Part shown: positions 25,197 to 36,285 of the stretch, piece after piece
Layout: each line of letters begins with the position of its first letter
How positions within the stretch are numbered: the stretch's first letter is position 1
Origin: Thermothelomyces thermophilus ATCC 42464
Lineage: Eukaryota; Ascomycota; Sordariomycetes; Sordariales; Chaetomiaceae
Direction: 5' to 3'
Length of the DNA: 64,000 nucleotides
NCBI RefSeq assembly: GCF_000226095.1
Contig: NC_016478.1
Location: forward strand, 3,958,001-4,022,000
The notes under the pieces: generated by a model
Seen by the model: only the letters and a program-made list of their open reading frames with translations
Told to the model about the DNA's origin: nothing
Database searches by the model: none
Program-made: the position numbers and the translations under genes

Positions 25197-25735
25197 GCAA
25201 GGCTACACGACTATACCCTTGATATAAGGCATATATATAAGTGCCCTAGTTCTAGTATATAGTATATAGATGCTAATACTACTTCTATAATAAATTTAAA
25301 AATAATTACTAGCTAACCTGACAAGGAAATAAGGATAGAAGCCTCTGCCCTGTGGAATAGATCTACGATATAGGAAATAGAGTAGCCAAATTGCTCTAGA
25401 AGATCGAAGCCTGCGATCTAGAAGGCATTACGATAGTTCTAAGACGAGCCTAGCCTAGGCACTATAGAACAGGACGAGATATATAGGACTTATGCTAGAG
25501 CAACGATTGCCTCTATTATACAGATGAAAAGAAATCGCGAATTCGGGAGCTTTAGATAAAGCTATAGCATATACGACGGAAAGTAGAACGGACTTAATAG
25601 TAGGAAGCCGTAAGCACTTAATGGCTTATAGAAATGAGTACAATCGATAAAGCCGCTATTAGCCGAATAACTAAAGAGGTTAGCACTAACCTAGGAAACG
25701 GGTTAGGGCCCTTCGAGGGGCCTAGAAACCATTAA
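25197..25735 (+). pseudogene. gag remnant of E5, C-terminal part
   Basis: Resumes at the equivalent of about 38008 in the intact gag and ends at the TAA before pol. The segment equivalent to roughly 37080-38008, including the zinc knuckle, is absent from both sides of E6. Confidence 0.85.
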
Positions 25736-28700
25736 TGCCTATATAGCGGCGAGTAGTAGTATAGTATAGGAGGAACTAGTATAAGAGACTATTATATCGA
25801 GACCTCCTAGTAGAAATATAGGAAATCGCCGTAATCTTTAGACGACGGCGGTAAGGCAAGCGACTATAGATAATAGCATAATGGAAATAGCACGAAATGC
25901 TTGTACTAGTAGATAGTAGAGTAGAGATAAACCTAATTTTGCTAATACTTATAAATTAGCTATAGATACCTTAGAGAATAAAGCGGAAGCATAGTATACT
26001 TAAAGGGCTATTTCCGACGTAATAGGTATATAGGGAGACTAAACCGATTAATATTACTATAGTAGGGAAGACTATAATAGTTATATTTAGTATTATAGAT
26101 ATAGGTAACGATAAAGATATAATATTAAGGTTAGTATAGTATGAAGATTATAACCTAGACATTAGCTAGAAGAATAGTAGCTACCTACGACCCTAAATAG
26201 AGTTATATTTGACTAGTTAGATAGGGAGCGTATAAGGATCGTAAGTAGACGATGCTTAGGGAAAGGCATATCCTACAGATCTACTATAAGAGATAGATAG
26301 TAGCAGGCAGATTACTACAGACTCTAGAAGAAGCGTTATAACGATACCAACGTTACGATAGGAAGAACAAGCTAAACCGCTAATAGCTATTCTCTCTGTT
26401 AACAAATACGGAGCACTATAATAGGAGTAGTAGGTTAAGATAGGAGAAATCGCTAGTATCGCTATAGATGGAACTAAGTTCGTATACTATTAGAAAACCG
26501 AGAGATAAGACAAGACTAGGGAAGTATTAAAGGAATATAAAGGATACCTAGCATTCGAACCGAAGCATTTAGAAGGACTACTAGAATACGGCCTATAGGA
26601 TTATAAGATTAAGCTTAAGGAAGGAGTATGACTAAAGTTCTTTAAGATTTACTATACGAGCTAGATATAGAACGAAGAACTTAAATGATATTTAGAGGAG
26701 AACCTTCGAAGAGGATATATCCGCCTATTGATATTGCTAGCAGGCTACCTAATCTTATTTATGCCTAAGAAAGACGGAAAGCTACGGTTATATATTAACT
26801 ATCGGCAATTTAACGAATAGACTATAAAAAACCGATACCTGTTACCGCTAATCTTACGGCTCCAAGATCAGTTAGCAAGAGCCTAATATTTTACATGTCT
26901 TGACTTGCTATTAGCCTATAACTATATACGGATTAAAGAAGGCAACGAGTAGAAAACGGCCTTTAAGACACCCTATAGCTACTACAAGTACCTTGTCATG
27001 CTATTTAGACTTACAAACACGCTAGCAACGTCCTAAGCCCCAATTAATCAAGCTATCTAACTCTTTCTTGACAAATTTACAATATATTATCCCGATAATA
27101 TACTTATCTTCTCTAAGACAATAGATAAACACCAGAAGCATATGAAAGTAGTACTAGACGCGCTATATATATACAAACTATGAATTAATAAGGAAAAGAG
27201 CAAATTCTACGTTAGGAAAACGGTGTTTTTAGGATACGAGATATCCCTAGGACAAATTCGGATAGAACCCTTAAAGGTTAAAGCTATTAAGAATTAGCTA
27301 TAACTGACGTTAGTTATAGAAGTACAAAGCTTTATCGGATTTACAAACTTCTACCGGATGTTTATCAGAAATTTCGGAGCGATTATATGACCTTTGTACA
27401 AACTTACTAAGAAGAACGCTAAATTTTAATAGGAAGAATAGTATAAGTAAGCATTTATATAGATCTATAATGCCATTACCAAAGATCTAGTACTAGTATT
27501 ACCAAATCCTAAGAAGCTATTTGAGGTAGAAACGGACACTTTAGACTATACTATCGGAGGACAATTAGGATAACGAGACAAACAAGGAAAGCTATATCCT
27601 ATAGCCTTCTTTTTAAAGAAGCTTGATAGACTACGTCTTAATTATCTAATCTATAACAAGGAACTACTTACAATTATCGAAGCTTTTAAGGAATAGTAAC
27701 TATACCTTAGTAGTACGATTAAACTAGTATAAGTATATACAGACTATAAGAATTTACGATACTTTACGACGACAAAGGAGCTTAATAGACGACAAATACA
27801 ATAGGTAGAATTCCTCGTAGACTTCAACTTTGAGATCCGCTATAAGAAGGGTAAAGAGAACGTACGAGCGGACGTCTTAAGCCGATAAACGGATCACACG
27901 GAAGGACGAACGGAAATAATACTACTATTGTTTAAGGAACAAACAGACGGAACGCTATATTACAAAACGTAGATACCTATAGAAGATGATTTACTTGACT
28001 TGTTCCTAGAATATTATGTAATCTTTCGAGAAGAAAAGATTAACGAGGCATAGTATTAAGTAGTACCCGGACTACTAGTACCTAACGGAGTAGAAGAAAG
28101 AGATAGGAAACTCTAGTATTAAGGCAAAGTATATATCTACGACAGGGATTAATAGCTATAAATGATTCGAGAACTCTATAAGTTAAAACTCGGAGGATAT
28201 AAAGGAGTTACGAAGACTGTTATATAAGTTAAGAAACACTACGACTTTCTATAGTTAATGGTACAAGTTAAGGAAGTCGTACAGAACTACGACATTTGCA
28301 ATCGAAGCAAAACAGTACGATACAAGCCATATAGGCTACTTTAGCTACTGCTAATAGCTAACAAACTATAGAGTTTAGTTATAATAGACTTCATTATAAA
28401 GCTACTAGAATCTAAGGATATGGCTATAGGAGTAATCTATGATAGTATTCTTACTATAGTAGATCGTCTGACTAAATAGGCATACTTCTTTCCCTATAAG
28501 GAGTCCTAGACAGTAGAATAGTTAGTAGACGTAATCTATCGGCAAGTTACATTAGTATATACTTAGCCGTAAGAATAGATTACCGATAGAGATACTAAGT
28601 TCGCATCGAAGTTCTAGCAAGCATTAATGTAACGATTAGGCGTTAATAGCAAGCTATTAATAGCATATTACTTGCAGACTAACAGACAAACAGAGTAACT

Positions 28701-29527
28701 AAACCAAGTTATTAAGTAGTACCTCCGTTCTTACGTTAACTACTAGCAAGACGACTAGGTCATACTATTACTAATAGTATAACTCGCTTATAATATAATG
28801 CTAATGGAAATAACTAAAGTCATACCATTCTTCGCGAACTATAGATATAAAGCAGACCTTAGGCAAGGACTAGAGGTTATAGTGCCAAGAGTAGTAGTCA
28901 AAGCGGAACAAATATACATACTATATAAAAAGCTTAAAAAGGAACTCGAGTTTATCAAGACTAGAATAAAGAATTACTACAATAAATATAGGCTCAAAGG
29001 ACCTTACCTAGAGAGGGGAGACAAAGTCTACCTAATCGTATAAAACTTATAAACTAAACGACTAAGCACGAAGCTAGACTTTAAAAAGGTTAGACCCTTT
29101 GTTATCAAAGAACGAATTTCGACATCTAACTACCGATTATCGTTACCGTTATCTATATAACTACGGATAGATATTTTTTATATTTCGCTTGTCGAACTAG
29201 TACTAAAGAATGCTAAGGTTGCTATATATATTAAAGTAAAGGACGAAGAAGAAGAATAGGATATCAAAAAAATTCTAGATTTACGTATTATTAATAGACA
29301 ACTATTATACCTAGTTAAATAGCTTAATTTCAGACTAGAAAATAACTTATAGGAACCCGTTAAGAACTTAAACTACCCTAAGAAACTAGAATAGTTCTAC
29401 CGGCAGAACCTAGATCGACTATAGGTACTAGCTCGGACAAAATGGCTAAATCGGCCTCTAACAAATCTAGGCCTAAAGAAGACTAATCAAACAGGACGTT
29501 AGCACCCTAGGACCATATGTTACTAAT
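25690..29527 (+). pseudogene. pol remnant of E5
   Basis: Starts at the frameshift region (AGGAAAC followed by the GGGCCC stem-loop, 25697-25722) and covers PR, RT, RNase H, INT and chromodomain. An open integrase fragment survives at 28798-29043. RIP stops throughout. Confidence 0.87.
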
Positions 29528-30020
29528 AACGTGTACCTCGGAATCCTATACCCTCCGTTCTTCCGCTTCTATTTCCTCTAGAGATTATATACCTTGACGA
29601 AACAGCTCGGAACCCCGCTCCTTTAAGAAACGTTTCTAGCGACGAAGACGAGCTAATCGGCCGATAGCCGTCTAAAGTTAAGTCTAAAGAATAAAAAGGG
29701 CCTCTTTAGTATCGGCCTCTTCTTATTCTATACGTTTTTATTTAGATATAATCTTCGTTACTATAAAAGGTTAGCTATAAATATTAAGGTAATAAACTAG
29801 GTCACGAATAAGCAGACGCTATATCGGAACCATCGTAAGAATAACCCTAACGTATATACTTGCTATAGTAAGAAGAGCCTAACGCTATACGACAAGCTGA
29901 ATTCCGCTTAAAACACTACGAATATAGTATAATATCTACGCTAGAAGAATTAATAAAGAAAGCAAGCGCGGCGCGCTATTAGGATTTCGAAGATCGGCAT
30001 TTAGAGATACGATCTGCCAT
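29360..30020 (-). pseudogene. Antisense zinc-cluster gene remnant, type I (E5)
   Basis: Minus-strand relic with its ATG preserved at 30018-30020 and codons for MADRIS following, similar to the MADRV start of the intact gene. The cysteine cluster follows with stops and Tyr substitutions. Same type as B and E1. Confidence 0.68.
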
Positions 30021-30147
30021 CTTATCAGCTACTAGCAGTATAGAAAAAGGGAAAAATTATAAGGTATACGTGGAAAAGAATGTTAGCGCTATTTGAAACG
30101 GCCTAAAAGAGGGCTTTTGGGTTAAAAGCCTTAGAGGGAGGGCATCG

Positions 30148-30581
30148 TGTCACAGAAATATATATATAGATACCGCCTAAGCTACTAGCATAAATGGGCT
30201 AATTAAGCCGAAGGAATGATAGACTAATTAAGACAGGATCACACTTAGCAAGAAATAATCCTAGCAGAGGATTACTAGCTTACGATATAAGCTAGGTAAG
30301 CTAGTATAGAGGATCATTATAACTACTAGTGATTCTAAAATTATATATATATATAGATAGTCACTTGTTACGGTAGACTCTGAGAGTTTACTAGTGATAG
30401 CAACCCCTTATAATCACAGTACTTATACCAAGCACCGTTATTAACTACTATAAGAGATAACCCTAGTATTATTATAAACCCTTTGGCTTTACCGAATCCC
30501 TTAGACGACCTGCCTACTTGTCCCACTTAATCTACCTTCGTCTAAACCCTTTTAGAAGAAGTCTAAGTTAGGTTCGTTACA
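30148..30581 (+). repeat. 3' LTR of E5 (U3 type I)
   Basis: TGTCACAGAAAT to GGTTCGTTACA, 434 bp, paired with 16451-16884. Confidence 0.88.
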
Positions 30582-30766
30582 TAGGATCACTCTTTACTTA
30601 GTAATCCTTTGCCGTTAGGATTACGGCTATATTAATAATCCTATAGTATATAGATTACTTTGCTAAGCATGATCCTTTTCTAATTAGTCCGTTCGTGCCT
30701 GTTGTCCTATTGGCCTGCCAAGGAAGGCAGCTTAGGCAGCGTCCTATATATATATTTCTATAATAC
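30582..30766 (-). repeat. Left LTR of E4, second fragment
   Basis: Begins with the duplicated target TAGGA and continues the LTR interrupted at 16450; it matches the distal part of the right E4 LTR (for example CTCTTTACTTAGT) and ends at the mutated TTCCGTGACA. Confidence 0.85.
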
Positions 30767-30888
30767 GATGCCCCTCCTTTAAGGCTTTCGACCTAAAAGC
30801 CTATCTTAGGCCATTTCAAATAGCGCTAACACCCCTAAGTAAGTTATATCCCGTTTTTCTCCTTTTTCTTCTATATACTACTAATAAC

Positions 30889-31533
30889 ATGCCTTATATA
30901 GCAAAGCGTTCGACAAAAAGGTCTGTAAAAACCGAGGAGCATATTGCCCTAGCTACTGCTATTAACGAGCTAGGGTTCGAAGTGATGCCTTGTTCCTATT
31001 GTTTTTCTCGTGGCCTCTACTACCGTATAATAGAGAGCTCTTCTCATTATAGCAAATACGTTTGTCATAGGAGGTTATATAATAGTTCTAGGGTTCTAGT
31101 CTTATCTATATTCCCTTATTAGTATATTTTTCTTATACTAACTTCTGTAGTATCCTATATCGTAGATGAGTTAAAGCGCCTCGACCGATTAGAATAAGAT
31201 GCTAAGGAGGCTCTCTATGCCGATTGCGATTCGTTAGTAATAACGTAGCGTCATCTGGACGAGTCTCTAGCTTGCTTAGACTATATTTGTCGTTAGAAGC
31301 GATCGTTATTATCTTGAGGGTTGGAGATGGTTCGCCGGGGTCTTATATCTTTAGATAAATTGGAAGAGGTAGGGTAGTAGGAATCGGAGGCGGTTCTAGG
31401 TATATAGCTTAATAGTAGCGTTAATGTTATTAACTAGGGCGCTATTTTCGGTTCTGTCCTAGGTTTGCCTTTAGCCGATCCAGGTTCTGCCGATAGAACT
31501 ATTCTAGTTTCTTAGGGTAGTTCAAGTTCTTAA
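30889..31533 (+). pseudogene. Antisense zinc-cluster gene, type II, best preserved relic (E4)
   Basis: Plus-strand gene of 645 bp whose start and TAA stop are in the same frame, so the ancestral protein would have had about 214 residues, close to the 212 of the intact antisense protein. The first 77 codons (30889-31122) are open and start MPYIAKRSTKRSVKTEE; the cluster begins MPCSYCFSRGL. Later cysteines are Tyr, as RIP of TGT/TGC produces. The C-terminal part (LNSSV, then PLADPGSADRTILVS) overlaps the pol end in antisense. In-frame stops now break it. Confidence 0.75.
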
Positions 31534-34500
31534 CTAGTTTCTATAAGTTATCTTTTAATCCGAAATTGAGCCATTTAACTAGATACTATGGTTCCCTATT
31601 AATAATATATAAATCTAGAATTTCTTTAATGTCCTATTCTTCTTCTTTGTCCTTTGCTTTGATATATATAATAACCTTAGCGTTCTTTAGTGCTAGTTCG
31701 AGAAGTGAAATATAAAAAACATCTATCTATAGTTATATAGATAACAGTAATAATAGTCAATAGTTAGATGTCGAAATTCGTTCTTTAATAATGAAAAGTC
31801 TAACCTTCTTAAAGTCTAGCTTTATGCTTGGTCATTTAGTTCGTAAGTTTCGTACAATCAGGTAGACTTTGTCTCCCCTCTCTAGGCAAGGTCCCTCGAG
31901 CCTATATTTGTCGTAGTAGTTCTTTATTCTAGTCTTAACAAACTTAAGTTCCTTTTTAAGCTTTTTATATAGTGTATATATTTGTTCTACGTTAACTGCT
32001 GCTCTTAGCATCATAACCTCTAGTCCTTACCTAAGGTCTGCTTTATATCTATAGTTTACAAAGAATAGTATGACTTTAGTCGTTTCCGTTAGTGTCGTGT
32101 TATAAGCGAGTTATACTATTAGCAATAGTATGACCTAGTTATTTTACTAGTAGTTAATATAAGAGCAGAGATATTACTTGATAACCTGGTTTAGTCACTC
32201 CATTTATCTGTTAGTCTATAGGTAATATGCCGTTAACAGCTTGCTATTAATGCCTAATCATTATATTAACGCTTGCTAGAACTTCGATACAAACTTGGTA
32301 TCTCTATTAGTAATCTATTCTTATAGCTAAGCATACATTAATATAACTTGCCGATAGATCATGTCTATTAACTATTCTACTGTCTAGGACTCCTTATAGG
32401 GAAAGAAGTATGCCTATTTAGTTAGGCGATCTATTATGGTAAGAATACTATCGTAGATTACTCCTATAGCCGTATCCTTAGATTCTAGCAGCTTTATAAT
32501 AAAGTCTATCGTAACTAAACTCTATAGTTTATTAGCTATTAGCAATGGCTAAAGTAGCCTATACAGTTTTTATTATACTATTTTGCTTCGATTGCAAATG
32601 TCGTAGTTCTATACGACTTCCTTAACTTGTGCCGTTAACTATGGAAAGTCGTAGTATTTCCTAACTTATGCGATAGTCTTTATAACTCCTTTGTGTCCTC
32701 CGAGTTTCGACTTGTAAAGTTCTCGAATCATTCGTAGCTATTAATCCCTATCATAGATATATGCTTTGCCTTGGTACTAGAGTTTCCTATCTCTTTCTTC
32801 TACTCTATTAGGTATTACTAGTCTAGGTGCTGCTTAATATTATACCTTGTTAGTCCTTTCTTCTCGAAAGATTATATAATACTCTAGGAACGAGTTAAGT
32901 AGATTATCTTTTATAGGTATCTACGTTTCGTAATATAGCATTCTATCTGTTCGTTCCTTAAGTAATAGTAGTATTATTTCCGTTTATCCTTCTATATGAT
33001 CCGTTTATCGGCTTAAGATATCTACTTATACGTTCTCTTTACCCTTCTTATAGCAGATCTCAAAGTTAAATTCTATAAGGAATTCTGCCTATCGTATTTA
33101 TTGTCTATTAAGCTCCTTTATCATCGTAAAGTATCGTAAATTCTTATAATCCATATATACTTATACCGGTTTAATTATATTACTAAGGTATAGTTGCTAT
33201 TCCTTAAAAGCTTCGACAATCGTAAGTAGTTCCTTGTTATAGATCGGATAATTAAGACATAGTCCATCGAGCTTCTTTGAAAAGAAGGCTATAGGATATA
33301 GCTTTCCTTGTTCGTCTCGTTGTCCTAATTGTCCTCCGATGGTGTAGTCTAAAGCGTCCGTTTCTACCTCGAATGGCTTCTTAAGGTCTGGTAGTACTAG
33401 TACTAAATCTTCGGTAATAGCGTTACAGATCTATATAAATGCTTACTTATATTACTCTTCTTATTAGAATTCAGTGTTCTTCTTTGTAAGTTTATATAAA
33501 GGTCATACGATTACTCCAAAGTTCCTAGTAAACATTTGGTAGAAGTTTATAAATCCGATAAAGCTTTATACTTCTATAACTAATATTGGTTGTAGCCAAT
33601 TTTTAATAGCTTTAACCTTTAAAGGTTCTATCCAAATTTATCCTAGGAATATCTTATTAACTAAAAATACCGTTTTCCTAACATAGAATTCGTTCTTTTC
33701 CTTGTTAACTAATAGTTTATATATATATAGCGCGTCTAGCACTGCTTTTACGTGCTTCTAGTGTTTGTCTATTGTCTTAGAGAAGATAAGTATATCGTTA
33801 AGATAATATACCGTAAATTTGTTAAGAAAGGGTCGGATAGCTTGATTAATCAAGGCTTAAAACGTTACTAGTGTGTTTATAAGTCCGAATAGTATAATAA
33901 GGTACTTATAATAGCTATAGGGTATCCTAAAGGCTATTTTCCACTTGTTGCCTTCTTTAATCTATATATAGTTATAGGCCGATAGTAAGTCAAGACGCGT
34001 GAAATATTAGGCTCCTGCTAACTAATCTCGGAGCCGTAAGATTAGCGGTAACGGGTATTGGTTTTTCACGGTCTATTCGTTAAGTTACCAATAGTTAATA
34101 TATAACTATAGCTTTCTATCCTTCTTAAGTATAAACAGGATTAGGTAGCCTATTAGCGATGTCGACAGGCAGATATATCCTCTTCAAAGGTTCTCTTCTA
34201 AATATTATTTAAGTTCTTCGTTCTAAGTCTAGCTTATATAGTAAATCTTAAAGAACTTTCGTCATACTCCTTCCTTAAGCTTGATCTCGTAATCCTATAG
34301 GCCGTGTTCTAGTAATCCTTCTAGATACTTTAGTTCGAATGCTAGGTGTCCTTTATATTCTTTTAGTACTTCCCTAGTCTTATCTCGTCTCTTAGTTTTC
34401 TAATAGTACATAAACTTGGTTCCGTCCATGGCAATGCTAGCGATTTCTCCTATCTTAACCTATTACTCTAATTGTAGTGCTCTATATTCGTCAATAGGGA

Positions 34501-35190
34501 GAATAGCTATTAGTAGTTTAGCTTGTTCCTCCTATCGTAACGTTAGTATCGTTATGCTACTTCTTCTAGAGTCCGTAGTAGTCTACCTGCTACTATCTAT
34601 CTCTTATGGTAGATCTGTAGGATATGCCTTCCCCTGAGCATTGTCTGCTTATAATCCTCATATACTCCTTATCTTGCTAGTCGAATATAACTCTATTTAG
34701 GGTTATAGGTAGTTACTATTCTTCTAGCTAATATCTAGGTTATAATCTTTATACTATAGTAACCCTAATATTATGTCTTTATTGTTATCTATATTTACGA
34801 TGCTAAATATGACTACTATAATCTTTCCTACTATAGTAATATCGATTGGTTTAGTCTCCTTATATACCTATTATATCGGAAATAGCCCTTTAACTATGCT
34901 ATACTTCTACTTCATTCTCTAGAGTATCTATAGCTAATTTATAAGCGTCGGTAAAATCAGGTTTATCTCTGCTCTACTGTTCACTAGTACAAGCATTTTA
35001 TACTATTTCTATTATACTATTATCTATAGTCGCTTGTCTTGCCGCCGTCGTCTAAAGATTATAGCAATTTCCTATGTTTCTGCCGGGAGGTCTCGATATA
35101 GTAGTCTCTTACGCTAGTTCCTCCTATACTACGCTACTACCTGCCGCTATATAGGCGTTAATAGTTTCTAGGCCCCTTAAAGGGCCCTAA
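31430..35190 (-). pseudogene. pol remnant of E4
   Basis: Minus-strand pol from the frameshift hairpin (35171-35190) to a double stop after the chromodomain. An integrase fragment is open at 31832-32014. All domains align with the intact copy; RIP stops are frequent. Confidence 0.87.
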
Positions 35191-35844
35191 CCTATTTCCT
35201 AGGTCAGTACTAACCTCTTTAGTTATTCGGCTAATAGTAGCTTTATTAATTATGCTTATTTCCATAAGCCATTAAGTGCTTACGGCTTTCTATTATTAAG
35301 TCTATTCTACTTCTCGTCATATATACTATAGCTTTATCCAAAGCTCCCAAATTCGCGATTTCTTTTCGTCCGTGTAATAGAGGTAATCATTACTCTAGCA
35401 CAAGTCCTATATATCTCGTCCTATTCTGTAGTACCTAGGCTAGGCTTATCTTAGAACTATTGTAATACCTTCTAGGTCATAGGCTTCGATCTTCTAGAGC
35501 AATTTGGCCGCTCTGTTTCCTATATTGTAGACCTATTCTATAGGGCGGAGGCTTCTATCTTTATTTCCTTGTTAGGTGGGCTAATAATTGTTTTCGAATT
35601 TGTTATAGAAGTAGTATTAGCATCTATATGCCATATACTAGAACTAGGGCACTTATATATATACCTTGTATTAAGAATATAGTTATATAGCATTACCTAG
35701 GAGGTATTAGAATTCTTTCCTAAATCCTTCCTATTATATATGGACTATAGGTACTTTAATGCCGTAGTAAGAGTGTTTCTTCTAATAGCTTCCCTATATA
35801 TACTTGTCTTTTCCGCGGTTCGTATATATAAACTAGTATTCTAG
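35159..35844 (-). pseudogene. gag remnant of E4, C-terminal part
   Basis: End of E4 gag up to the target site of the intact element. Continues at 43357-44936. Joined, the junction reads ATTCTAG/GTTCCGTACG as in other copies. Confidence 0.87.
35840..35844. repeat. Left TSD of the intact element (TCTAG)
   Basis: TCTAG here and at 43357-43361, flanking the two LTRs. Uninterrupted relics show a single TCTAG at this gag position (for example near 15441). Confidence 0.95.
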
Positions 35845-35929
35845 TGTCACGATTTGGCTGCATAAGGCGACCCGGCAAGGCGCACAGAACCAATCAGGAA
35901 CCACAAGACCTAAGGACCAATCAGGAAGT

Positions 35930-36005
35930 GATCGCAGTGATCGCACTTCGATCAAGACGAGCACTTGGGTAACGATCGCAGGATCGCAGCAGCGATCGCA
36001 CGATC
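35930..36005. promoter_or_regulatory. GATC repeat cluster in U3
   Basis: Seven GATC cores in 76 bp (35930, 35939, 35950, 35974, 35982, 35994, 36002). Five are in GATCGCA and two in CGATCAAGAC. Spacing of the first and middle pairs is 8-12 bp. It lies 30-110 bp upstream of the TATA box, where an activator or repressor would bind. The corresponding 3' LTR cluster is at 43028-43103. Binding by the element's own zinc-cluster protein is a hypothesis only. Confidence 0.5.
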
Positions 36006-36036
36006 AAGACTCAAGGGGGAAAGGACAAGGAAATTG

Positions 36037-36042
36037 TATATA
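36037..36042 (+). promoter_or_regulatory. TATA box of the 5' LTR
   Basis: TATATA located 39 bp before the LTR segment complementary to the primer-binding site, a spacing compatible with transcription starting at about 36076. Confidence 0.6.
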
Positions 36043-36075
36043 GTCACTCGTTCTGGCGAACTCTGGGAGTTCACC

Positions 36076-36086
36076 AGTGGTAACAA
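36076..36086 (+). promoter_or_regulatory. Putative transcript 5' end / self-primer (AGTGGTAACAA)
   Basis: Eleven bases perfectly complementary to 36261-36271. In Tf1 of fission yeast the first 11 bases of the mRNA fold back on the primer-binding site, are cleaved and prime reverse transcription. The same length and the position downstream of a TATA box point to the same mechanism here. The transcription start itself is inferred. Confidence 0.65.
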
Positions 36087-36260
36087 TCACAATCACAGTA
36101 CTCATACCAAGCATTGCTGATTACTGTGAGAGACAACTCTAAGTGTTGTTGTGAACCCTTTGGCTTCACCGAATCCCTCAGACGACCTGCCTGCTTGTCC
36201 CGCTTCACCCACCTCCGTCTGGACCCTTTCAGAAGCAGTCTGAGTTGGGTTCGTCACACG

Positions 36261-36271
36261 TTGTTACCACT
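36261..36271 (+). other. Primer-binding site for self-priming (TTGTTACCACT)
   Basis: Starts two bases inside the 5' LTR boundary. It is the exact reverse complement of AGTGGTAACAA at 36076-36086, and lacks the TGG start expected of a site pairing with a tRNA 3' CCA end. The complementary sequence is retained in the relic E6 at 24766-24776. Confidence 0.7.
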
Positions 36272-36285
36272 CCCTTTGTTCTGTC

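Larger units (their letters stand above)
16451..30581 (+). mobile_element. E5: RIP-degraded gypsy chromovirus (type I) inserted in the left LTR of E4
   Basis: Plus-strand element with 434-bp LTRs at 16451-16884 and 30148-30581. The TSD is TGGGA (16446-16450) and TAGGA (30582-30586), differing by one G-to-A change. Its gag is split by E6. Confidence 0.88.
35845..36258 (+). repeat. 5' LTR of E0 (U3 type V)
   Basis: 414 bp, TGTCACGATT to GTTCGTCACA. U3 holds the GATC repeat cluster and a TATA box; the putative R region starts near 36076. Matches the 3' LTR base for base as far as I can see. Confidence 0.97.

Noticed and set aside
36259-36280. tRNA-type primer-binding site
   Set aside because: No TGG start after the LTR; the perfect 11-nt complement lies in the LTR itself, so self-priming explains it better.
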